In this document: positions 9,401 to 16,558 of the stretch, one piece after another
Layout: each line of letters starts with the position of its first letter
How positions within the stretch are numbered: the stretch's first letter is position 1
Assembly (NCBI GenBank): GCA_964623885.1
Contig: CAZUVM010000179.1
Coordinates: 1 to 33,771, forward strand
Reading direction: 5' to 3'
Source of the DNA: CAZUVM01 sp964623885
Lineage (GTDB): Bacteria > Verrucomicrobiota > Verrucomicrobiia > Limisphaerales > UBA8199
Length of the DNA stretch: 33,771 nt
Notes under the pieces: model-generated
The model's database searches: none
What the model saw: the letters and a program-made list of their open reading frames with translations, nothing else
Told to the model about the DNA's origin: nothing
Program-made: the position numbers and the translations under genes

Positions 9401-12400
9401 TTACCAATGTTTGGCCCAACAACGCGGGCTTTCAGTGCGCGATGGGTTACGTCAGCAACCTGGGAGCCGGCGCGAGCAGTATCACGGCAACCGGGACGGG
9501 CGGCGCAACTGGCATGGGGATCAACGCGGAGGTCTTCTCGCCGCTGGTTTTGGTGCCGGCGGTGTCGGCTCCGACCAATGTGGTGGCCACGGGCCAGACC
9601 AACCAGGTGCTGTTGACCTGGAACGACAGCTCCGGCGGGTTGGCCAACAACTTTATCGTGCTCCGCTCGATTACCAGCGGCAGCGGCTATGTGCAACTCG
9701 CCATTCTCAGCGGCAACACCACGAACTACCTGGACACCGCAGTGTACGATGGGACACCCTATTACTATGTGGTGGAGGCCGTGAACAACGCCGGCACCAG
9801 CCCGCCCTCGACCGAGGCCGGCGCTACCCCGGTCTTCGCCTTGCCGGCAGGGTTCTCGGGCAACATATCCAAGTTGGACGGCGGGACGGCCAATGACATT
9901 ACGATGGTTGCGAACGGCGCTGGTTCCAGTATCAGCGCGAATTTCTCCGTGTCTGCGGGCGCCAGTGTTCTGGTAGTCGAGTTGTGGGACAAGAACTCCT
10001 TTAATAACAACTCGTCACCGCTTTTCCTGACCTGGACCACCGGAGCCGGTTCTCAGATCCTGCTCCGGGCAATCTCGCAAGTGAGCGGCGCCGCGACCTA
10101 TTCGGATTGCGATATTTACTATTGCTTCAATCCTGCCCCGGGGACAGGGACCATTGACGGCACAGACACCAACTTCGTAACAATTCAGGGCATGACAATG
10201 CTCCCATTTACCTTGAAGGGAGTTGACACCACCGTGGCGCCGCTGACCTACGGCATCAATAGCGCCTCGACCACGAGCTTGCAGGTCGTCACGTCGGTCC
10301 GAACTCCGCCAGGAGCCTGGGCAGCGGTGATGAGCTATGATGCCAATGGCGGAGCGAATATAACCCAGTCTTCCACCAGCGGGACCTCGACCTACCAGAA
10401 CGTTAACAACAATGACCAGCAGGCGTTGGGTTATGTGAGCGGCCTGGCGGGCGGCAGCAGCACGATCTCGATGACACACGCCGGCACCGCTAACTCGGCC
10501 CTCGCGGTCGCGGTGTTCATGCCCTCCATCGGCACCGGTATCGCTCTGCATGATGGTTCCATATTCTCGACGAGCAGCTATGGCTCCGGTGTGGCAACCG
10601 TCTCGCAGAACTTTTCCGTTTCGCAGGGCGCCAGTGTTATGGCTGTCGCGCTGTATGATAACAATAATACCGGTCCTGGTGGTCCTGCCGGGCCCAACCT
10701 GGTGTGGAGCAATTTCACGTTCGGCACGGTCCAGCCTCTCACCCTGGCGGTGCAGGCTAATACCACCGCCTACACATGGACCTGGGCGGACCTCTATTAC
10801 GTCATGGATCCACTGCCGGGACCGGGCGTGGTTATAGGCACAGACACGGCTTCCACGCACAACGCCATGTTCATGCAGGTTTATACCCTGAGTGGCGTGG
10901 ACACGACGGCGGTGCCCGCGGGTTATAACACCGGCAATGGCGGCGCGAGCGTGCTCTCAGTCGATACCGACCCGAGCACAGTTGCCCTTTCCTGGGCGCC
11001 GGTTATTTCGGTCAACTATAATGGCGGCGGGGGCAATGACCTGACCTTCACGGCAACCAGTGGTACCGTGCTCGCCAATAACTTCCGTCCCAATGGCCTC
11101 CAGTGCACAATGGGTTACATCAGTAATCTCGGAGCCGGCGACACCACGATCACGGCAACCGGAAGCGGCGTTGCGACGCATATGAGTGAGGGCGCTATGG
11201 TGTTCTCTCCGCTCAGCTCTCTGGCGGCGCCGACGGGTCTGACAGCCTCGGGCCAGACCAACCGCATCTTCTTGAGTTGGACTGACGGTTCAGGTGGCCT
11301 CGCGAGCAACTATGTAGTTTGGCGCTCGCTTATTAGCGGCCACGCCTACACCGCCATTGCCACCAATGTCGGCAACGGTTCGACAACCTACATTGACACG
11401 GCCATTACTGATTGGACGCCGTACTACTATGTCGTGCAGGCGTACGGCGCGGGCGGCATCAGTCTTCTTTCCGCGGAGGCCACCGCCTACGCCGTGGGCC
11501 TGCCGGCGGCGGTCACGTCGCTCAGCGCGTTTGGGGACATCTACAAGGTGGATCTGAGTTGGAATAATGGACTCGGCGCCGACCTTTACAGAGTCCAGCG
11601 CTCCACGACCAGCGGCAGCGGTTTTAGCACCATCGGCAGCTCCAGCACAGGTGCGTTCACCGATACCACCGCCGTCCCGGGGACGCTGTATTACTATATC
11701 GTAACAGCATCGAACGTCTTTGGTTTCGGCCCCAATTCCAGCCAAGCCAGCGCGGTCCCGGTGATCACTTTCTTCACCAATTGGTTCGGCATCTTCAATA
11801 GCGACGCCGACGCGAGCGGATGGACCGTACTCAACGGCAGTCCGTCCATTTATTTCTATGCGGATCCTCCGCCCTCGGGTCCTTCGAGCGGCTGCCTGCT
11901 AATTGACACCAACTATGGTCCCGGGACGACCGCAGACCTCCAAGGGGCCGCGAACAACTTTACCCCGAACTTGAATATCAGCACCTACAAGGCCATCGAA
12001 CTGGATATTAAAAACGAGGGAGTCTTCGACGATTACAGCCAGATTCAAGCGATCCAACTGAATCTGCAGGTGCCGGTCGGCGGCAATCCCCTTTATGAGC
12101 GGGGGACGTTTGGTGACATCGTCCTCTACAGCACGGGAACCGGAGGCAGTTGGACGCATTACAGCGCGCCGCTGAGCAACTGGTCTGCCTACGACCTCAC
12201 CGGTGTCAGCTCTTTCGGGATAAACATATTCGACGCCAACTGCGTTGCCGCCGCCAAGAATCTGGTGGTTGGCTTTGCCAATATCGCGTTCACCGGCGCA
12301 CCTGGCTGGGCGTCCGCCATCTCGGACGTGAACAGCAGGGTGGTTCCCGCCGGCAGCACCGGCGTGACATTATCCGGCCGGGTAAGCGGCATCGTGGCCG

Positions 12401-12858
12401 GTACAAACGTTTATCTCTGGGTCAACACGCCGGTCTCAGTGAGCATCAATGGCCACACGCAAAGCACTGTCATCAACGATGCAACCGGTGATTTCAGCAT
12501 CGTTTTCAACACGACTGGGTTTGGCAACGCCACCTATCCGGTGACATACGCTTGCGGTAGCGACATGGTCGCCCTGCTTGGAGCCACGAACAGCGTTACC
12601 AGCTTAACAATAGGTGGACCACCACCCTCGAAACCGACTATCCAGCCGCCGATGGTGGATGGCACCGGCACCAACCTGCTGGTCAAAGTCGCGACGCAAA
12701 GCGGCTACCTCTACGAACTACTGAGCACAGCCAGCCTGAACCCGCCGGTGGTGTGGACGACTAACAGCATCACGGTCGGCACAGGCGGCGTGATCACGAA
12801 CCTGGTGCCTATCGTTAAGAGTCAGCCGGCCCTATACGTGAAGTACCTGGTTCAGTGA
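6490..12858 (+). CDS. Giant secreted multidomain protein: FN3 domains, repeated beta-modules, jelly-roll-like C-terminal region
   Basis: This is a 2122-residue predicted extracellular protein. A hydrophobic signal (about residues 45-62, MLAVALVGFWF then NASA) follows a 40-residue basic N-terminus. Met40 (ATG at 6607), preceded by GGAG, may be the true start. Reading along: module M1 (about 62-280), three FN3 domains (284-555), M2 (557-786), M3 (788-1018), FN3 (about 1019-1116), M4 (1117-1347), M5 (1348-1575), two FN3 domains (1578-1758), a jelly-roll or CBM-like region (about 1759-1937), an Ig-like domain (to about 2044) and a C-terminal module with Y-E-L-L-S-T-A-S-L. The M modules share LDG or QDG, IYYxxNPxPGT, TLxGVDT, WAxV and a final VFxP. 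I know no name for them. It probably binds carbohydrate or acts as an adhesin. No catalytic motif is seen. Confidence 0.85.
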   Translation: MNTHPQRKVFPGRRPVRSGREGNNPNQPFTSRPKVVWSRMRWSTMLAVALVGFWFCDNASANIALQDGSTAVTTSASTSVSVNNFTVTPGASVLIVTLVDRNNSSANGGPASLTWNGGTAQVITRVVSVNGANSTWAWADIYYLFNPTPGTATITATDTSGNTPSAMTIQAFTLSGVDPAVSPVPYTANNASANSVSVNLGSGTPAFGWAAVCASYGTTTGNGFQLSANGGVLSYTRSTVAIQEAQGYLANLMPGSSTVTATDTSGGTQKLALGAAVFAPYLPGPAAPTGFTATAQQNQVALSWADGSSGAATSYIIWRAAGASFSAIATNSGNANVNYTDTAVTDWTTYNYLIQAIGGSGLGGFSSLAAATPVGAPFAPTGLAVAGNGTQAVMTWNAPVGTTSYNVLRSTTSGSGYTQIASGVGSPTYTDTMSLGSTYYYVVQAVNTYGTSGNSSQVSITALSAPNSLVATGSTNRVDLSWADTSGGGATSYLVSRSVTSGSGYLPLATLNGNGSTSFTDRTVFDGMTYYYIVQGLTTNDTSTASSQSSAAPFFALPAGVATGIVKPDGGTNSITTVANGAGSIISNAFTVSQGSHALVVELWDKNTLNDGSSPQFMTWVVGNTTNILTRAVSRSSATATYSDCNIYYAYNPVAGTGYISGTDTNGDSLVQGMTMMAFTLRGVDTTVAPLTYSAANASATTLSITTSAMTPSNAWAAVMSYDGNSGQAITQTSTTGSSISRNVNNGEQQCLGYVSGLRAGSSTIGMTAAGGANKCTLAVVLFMPAVPTPIAILDGTIFPVTHAGNGVPTISKPFSVSQGATALAVALMAFNNNNPYPTNVVWTNATLGTTQIVGPGSVVWAGYGQSHPNVYYLMDPLPGTGYLMATDPNGTAVQDLTMQAYTLVGVDTSLPVAGYGLGTQNPSPASTTSFTVNLSSGTLVNSWATLNSDNYNGGTGNHITYTASSGTVVFTNVWPNNAGFQCAMGYVSNLGAGASSITATGTGGATGMGINAEVFSPLVLVPAVSAPTNVVATGQTNQVLLTWNDSSGGLANNFIVLRSITSGSGYVQLAILSGNTTNYLDTAVYDGTPYYYVVEAVNNAGTSPPSTEAGATPVFALPAGFSGNISKLDGGTANDITMVANGAGSSISANFSVSAGASVLVVELWDKNSFNNNSSPLFLTWTTGAGSQILLRAISQVSGAATYSDCDIYYCFNPAPGTGTIDGTDTNFVTIQGMTMLPFTLKGVDTTVAPLTYGINSASTTSLQVVTSVRTPPGAWAAVMSYDANGGANITQSSTSGTSTYQNVNNNDQQALGYVSGLAGGSSTISMTHAGTANSALAVAVFMPSIGTGIALHDGSIFSTSSYGSGVATVSQNFSVSQGASVMAVALYDNNNTGPGGPAGPNLVWSNFTFGTVQPLTLAVQANTTAYTWTWADLYYVMDPLPGPGVVIGTDTASTHNAMFMQVYTLSGVDTTAVPAGYNTGNGGASVLSVDTDPSTVALSWAPVISVNYNGGGGNDLTFTATSGTVLANNFRPNGLQCTMGYISNLGAGDTTITATGSGVATHMSEGAMVFSPLSSLAAPTGLTASGQTNRIFLSWTDGSGGLASNYVVWRSLISGHAYTAIATNVGNGSTTYIDTAITDWTPYYYVVQAYGAGGISLLSAEATAYAVGLPAAVTSLSAFGDIYKVDLSWNNGLGADLYRVQRSTTSGSGFSTIGSSSTGAFTDTTAVPGTLYYYIVTASNVFGFGPNSSQASAVPVITFFTNWFGIFNSDADASGWTVLNGSPSIYFYADPPPSGPSSGCLLIDTNYGPGTTADLQGAANNFTPNLNISTYKAIELDIKNEGVFDDYSQIQAIQLNLQVPVGGNPLYERGTFGDIVLYSTGTGGSWTHYSAPLSNWSAYDLTGVSSFGINIFDANCVAAAKNLVVGFANIAFTGAPGWASAISDVNSRVVPAGSTGVTLSGRVSGIVAGTNVYLWVNTPVSVSINGHTQSTVINDATGDFSIVFNTTGFGNATYPVTYACGSDMVALLGATNSVTSLTIGGPPPSKPTIQPPMVDGTGTNLLVKVATQSGYLYELLSTASLNPPVVWTTNSITVGTGGVITNLVPIVKSQPALYVKYLVQ
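7882..9567 (+). repeat. Super-repeat copy 1 (FN3-M2-M3) inside the giant protein gene
   Basis: This 562-codon unit consists of one FN3 domain and two beta-modules and is followed immediately by a second unit of the same order. Equivalent points are 1680-1686 bp apart: the FN3 starts at 7882 and 9568, the LPAG joints at 8158 and 9841, and the D-G-T/S start of the next module at 8872 and 10552. Confidence 0.75.
9568..11226 (+). repeat. Super-repeat copy 2 (FN3-M4-M5) inside the giant protein gene
   Basis: This 553-codon tandem copy of 7882-9567 keeps the same domain order and near-constant spacing. M4 pairs best with M2 (both have LWDKN and S-D-C-x-I-Y-Y) and M5 with M3 (both open I-A-x-x-D-G), as expected from an intragenic duplication of the three-domain unit. 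An FN3 domain at 11227 would begin a third, unfinished unit. Confidence 0.75.
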
Positions 12859-12886
12859 CCAGGCCGGAGTGGTTTCATGAAGCTGG

Positions 12887-12910
12887 AGAGTGCTGGATTT
12901 TCAGCGCTCT
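12887..12910 (+). terminator. Candidate rho-independent terminator after the giant protein gene
   Basis: AGAGTGCTG (12887-12895), a 6-nt loop and CAGCGCTCT (12902-12910) form a 9-bp stem with one G-U pair. A short T-rich run (CATTTTTA) begins a few bases later. It lies 29 bp after the stop at 12858 and would separate the surface-protein transcript from the GH31 operon. The distance between stem and T-run makes it less than ideal. Confidence 0.45.
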
Positions 12911-13010
12911 TCAGCATTTTTATCGGCTGCGAGACACAAGTGGCTAAGCTGGGCCCACCTTTATGAGCCAACAGACTCACGACCGGCGCCGATTTAAAAG
13001 CATTGTCGAG

Positions 13011-13029
13011 TTTGCCGCGTCCTTTGTCC
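13011..13029 (+). promoter_or_regulatory. Possible third operator half-match upstream of the GH31 gene
   Basis: TTTGCC, six bases, TTTGTCC repeats exactly the 13 non-spacer bases of the site at 1140-1158, with the same 12-bp period. It ends 25 bp before the ATG at 13055. Unlike the other two sites it has no -10-like element in register and the spacer bases differ, so it may be chance. If real it would put the GH31/GH29 operon under the same regulator. Confidence 0.35.
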
Positions 13030-13054
13030 CCCGCCTGGGGATCATAACAGAACA

Positions 13055-16000
13055 ATGAGAAAATCCGACGCAAATTGTGTGGCAGACATTCGCCTGGCGT
13101 TGATCGCAGTCCTTTTAATCATCCCGATCTTTCAGAACCAAACGGCTCGCGCTAAGGAAGCCAAACGACCGACGGACTGGGGAGTCAACGCCGTGGTTTT
13201 AAAGCAAGCGTGGAGTGGTTCGCCTGCACTGGAGGACCTGCTCGCGGATCAGCAACATACGGTTTCACTCGATCAGTTCTATCGCGATGGCGGCCAGCAT
13301 ATTCCCGCCACGCCGACCGAGTGTCGCATATCGTATAACAGTGAGGCCTTGTTGGTCGTTTTCCGGTGCACAGAAGAGAACATGTCATTCCCCGCCGTTC
13401 CAAGGAATGCCGAGGACTGGTATGCGCTGATTAATGGACGAAGATACGCCGACACGCTTTTCCCAGACCAGGTGGACTTTTTGATCCAGCCCGATATGGC
13501 GAGCGCATCCTATTATCAGTTCGCCATGACGCCCGATGGAAAGAAACTAGGCTGCAGCCGCCTGGCGGGCACTAACTATGCCCCGGGCACTGAAGTACTT
13601 GCTCAGAAGGTGGAAGCATTTGAAGCCAGTGTTAGCCGGCGGTCCAAGGAGTGGGTGGTCTTCTTCCGAATCCCCTGGCCGACTTTTGGGGGAAAACCGA
13701 ATGCCTATTTCGGCATCATGCCGATACGCACACGCTGGCGCGACGGCGAGGTCAGCAGCCCGGTGGCCATCGATTTCATGGATGAAGTCAATAGCACGAT
13801 GAAGACCGGCCTTCGGGATGCGCCCGCAGTGGACCTTTTCATTGAAACTCATTTCGCAGGGACGGCCAAGGAATCGATTCATGGCGATTTGTGCCGATTG
13901 CCTTCCGGCGTGCTGCGCTGGCAAAGGCCAACGGCGTTAATCTATCCAAATATCGAAACGCGCCGGCAGATTTGGCGTATGCAGTCATCCCTGGCCACAC
14001 CGACCGACTACTCCAACAACCTGGCCGAACGATTGCGCCTGACCCGCTGCTGGACTGATTTAATGGCGCTCGAAGGATTTACCGGTCTGCCTCGCGCCTG
14101 GTCAGCTACGTTGGATAACCTGATGCCTTATCTTGTCCGGCGGCAAATCAACACCGCTTTGCGAGAAAATGCTCCGGCGCGTGCATGCCAAATCCTGGAC
14201 AGCTTTCTGGCCAAGCTCGATAAAGTTTCTAGAGGGTGGTATGCGGATAGTTCCCCCGGCGACATTCTGACGTCGGAGTGGATCCCTATTACTCGTGTCG
14301 AGAGCATGGATCTGCAAAACGACACGCTTATGATGCGGTGCCGGGCCGGTAATCAGGTCGTCGATCTCAGCTTGGTGTTGCCGACAACCGGTGGCGTTAG
14401 GATCTTCGGCCAAGCCCAGGGTTACTTCAAACCGCCCGGGTTGCAGCCTTTAAAAACCAACCGCACTAAAGACACATGCTCCTTCCAGACCAGCACCGGC
14501 AAAGTCGTTGTACACTTCCATCCGTTTTCGGTTTCATTTTATGGAGTCGACGGGAAGGAAGTCACGCAAATCGGTTCTGATAACCTGTCCTTCCGGTTCG
14601 CGCCGGACGGAAGCGTGCTGGCCTGCGATTTCAAGAACCGACTCGATGCGAATGAAGTCATTTATGGCTTTGGCGAGCGGTACGACTGCTTCAACGAGAA
14701 CGGGAACGTAGTGACGCTTTGGGGTACGGACGACTGGATTGGAAACGGGGTTGGGCTGCGGAATACAACTTACAAACCCCTGCCCATTTTTCACAGCTCC
14801 AAAGGCTACATGGTTTTTGACAATTCCACCTATCGTTTGCGAGCGGATATCGGCCGTACTGATCCGAAGCACTATCGAATTACCCAACACGGTCCGATAT
14901 TTGATTTCTACTTTTACATCAGCGCGCCAAAAGAGTCCTTGCAGGCTTACACGGCTCTAACCGGCCGGGTGCCGTTGCCGCCCAAATGGGTGTTTGAGCC
15001 GTGGATGGGCAGAGGGGAGTCGGCTTGGGCCAACGGTCCGTTGCATAATCCAGTGTGGGAGGAGACCAATACCATCACGCGCTTCGCGGAATTGGATATT
15101 CCTCATTCAGCAATTTATGCCGAAGGACGGACGGCGAACATGCCGGAGTTGCACGAATTCGCGACACCGCGCGGGATCAGAATCCTCGGCTATTTTGCTC
15201 CCGACATCCGCTCCCAGCGCCTGCAATCGCTGATGCCGGAGCTTAGGCCCGAGGAACTTCCCATCCTGCGCTGCGGCGGCTCGAATGTCTGTACGGGAAT
15301 CAGCTACGTGGATTTCAGCCACCCGCTAGCCAAAGAACTCGTTCGGCGTGCGCTCAAACCCGCACTGGACCTGGGCGTGGCCGGAAGCATGGTAGACTTC
15401 GGCGACATGGTGCCGGATGAGGCCGTCTTTTATGATGGGAAACGCGGCGCTGAGATGCACAACTTTTACTCCTATGCCTATCACCGGACGGTGAGTGAGC
15501 TGTACCGTGAAAAGCGCGGGGATGATTTCATTTTATATGGGCGGGCCGCGGCTCCCGGTGGGCAGCATTGGGTGGGACAATTTGCCGGCGACCACTCGGG
15601 CAATTTCGCCGGTCTGAGCGCGGTCCTAAACGGCGCGCTAAATTTATGCGCTTGCGGTTATTCCACCTGGGGCAGCGATGTTTGCGGCTATTTCGGTATG
15701 CCTGAACCGGCAGTATATATGCGCTGGTTCCAGTTCGCCTGTTTCAGCCCAATCTGGCGCTCTCATGGGAAAACGACGCGCGATCCCTGGTCCTACGGCG
15801 ACGCAGCCGTGACGAACTATAAGTTCCTCGCCTGGACGCGAGAGAACATTCTCAACTACACCTATACCGCCGCCGTCATTGCTCATGAAACCGGTGTTCC
15901 CATCATGCGCTCGATGCCTGTTTCGTTTCCGAATGAACCGCCCCTAGCTGCAGTGCGGGATCAATACATGTTCGGAGACGACTTGCTCATCGCGCCGGTG

Positions 16001-16543
16001 CTGTCGGACGAAACGAGCCGAACGATTGTATTTCCAGCCGGCGCATGGACGAGTTTGTGGGATGGCAAAACCGTCCGTGGTCCCGCGCAATTAAAGGTGA
16101 GCGCGCCTTTGGACACGATTCCCGTCTACTTGCGGTCGGGGGCCGTAGTACCCGTGGACTTAAGTCCGGAATTAAAGTTCGGCCAAAGCATGAGTGCCGC
16201 CCGTGTCCGTGCGCTGGTCGTCACGATGCCGAAAGGGAATCAAAGCGCTCCACTTGTGAATCTTTCGGGTCAAAAAGTAGAAGTCACTGTTCGCTCGCAA
16301 TCGCATAGTTGCAGTTGGAAAGTGCAAAACTTTCCTGAATTGGATTACCTGTTGGTGTATGGCGTCAGCCATGCAGCCAAAGTCAAAATGGGCGACCACC
16401 AGCTGCCGCAATTAGCAGCGGTCGACTATCAAACCATGCAGGCCGGTTGGCAAGCCGATACAGCCGGCAACCGATTGATCATACGGGTTGCTAAGAGCCA
16501 ACCGCAAAACCTCACAGCCGGAACAATTGAAATAGAGCTTTGA
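13055..16543 (+). CDS. GH31 alpha-glycosidase with N-terminal CBM9-like domain
   Basis: This 1162-residue secreted enzyme has a signal peptide (about residues 12-33, LALIAVLLIIPIF ending ARA). Residues about 36-270 look like a CBM9/DOMON-type carbohydrate-binding domain (A-x-L-L-V-V-F-R-C and F-R-I-P-W-P-T-F). About 270-480 is an unassigned linker region. From about 480 come the GH31 N-terminal beta-sandwich (YGFGERYD), the barrel (from about 640, LPPKWVFEPWMGRG) and C-terminal sandwiches. Catalytic residues are visible: nucleophile Asp781 (MVDFGDM) and acid/base Asp846 (FAGDHSGN), 65 residues apart as is usual for the family. GH31 includes alpha-glucosidases and alpha-xylosidases, and the locus favours removal of alpha-linked side chains such as xylose, which is inference. 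The next gene begins 15 bp after its stop, so they form one operon. Confidence 0.92.
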   Translation: MRKSDANCVADIRLALIAVLLIIPIFQNQTARAKEAKRPTDWGVNAVVLKQAWSGSPALEDLLADQQHTVSLDQFYRDGGQHIPATPTECRISYNSEALLVVFRCTEENMSFPAVPRNAEDWYALINGRRYADTLFPDQVDFLIQPDMASASYYQFAMTPDGKKLGCSRLAGTNYAPGTEVLAQKVEAFEASVSRRSKEWVVFFRIPWPTFGGKPNAYFGIMPIRTRWRDGEVSSPVAIDFMDEVNSTMKTGLRDAPAVDLFIETHFAGTAKESIHGDLCRLPSGVLRWQRPTALIYPNIETRRQIWRMQSSLATPTDYSNNLAERLRLTRCWTDLMALEGFTGLPRAWSATLDNLMPYLVRRQINTALRENAPARACQILDSFLAKLDKVSRGWYADSSPGDILTSEWIPITRVESMDLQNDTLMMRCRAGNQVVDLSLVLPTTGGVRIFGQAQGYFKPPGLQPLKTNRTKDTCSFQTSTGKVVVHFHPFSVSFYGVDGKEVTQIGSDNLSFRFAPDGSVLACDFKNRLDANEVIYGFGERYDCFNENGNVVTLWGTDDWIGNGVGLRNTTYKPLPIFHSSKGYMVFDNSTYRLRADIGRTDPKHYRITQHGPIFDFYFYISAPKESLQAYTALTGRVPLPPKWVFEPWMGRGESAWANGPLHNPVWEETNTITRFAELDIPHSAIYAEGRTANMPELHEFATPRGIRILGYFAPDIRSQRLQSLMPELRPEELPILRCGGSNVCTGISYVDFSHPLAKELVRRALKPALDLGVAGSMVDFGDMVPDEAVFYDGKRGAEMHNFYSYAYHRTVSELYREKRGDDFILYGRAAAPGGQHWVGQFAGDHSGNFAGLSAVLNGALNLCACGYSTWGSDVCGYFGMPEPAVYMRWFQFACFSPIWRSHGKTTRDPWSYGDAAVTNYKFLAWTRENILNYTYTAAVIAHETGVPIMRSMPVSFPNEPPLAAVRDQYMFGDDLLIAPVLSDETSRTIVFPAGAWTSLWDGKTVRGPAQLKVSAPLDTIPVYLRSGAVVPVDLSPELKFGQSMSAARVRALVVTMPKGNQSAPLVNLSGQKVEVTVRSQSHSCSWKVQNFPELDYLLVYGVSHAAKVKMGDHQLPQLAAVDYQTMQAGWQADTAGNRLIIRVAKSQPQNLTAGTIEIEL

Positions 16544-16558
16544 GCATAACAGCAGTTT

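Noticed and set aside
6672..11214. Repeats in the giant gene as a CRISPR or other DNA-level array
   Set aside because: The repetition is at protein level with codon-frame spacing of 230-560 residues and diverged DNA, not short identical repeats with spacers.
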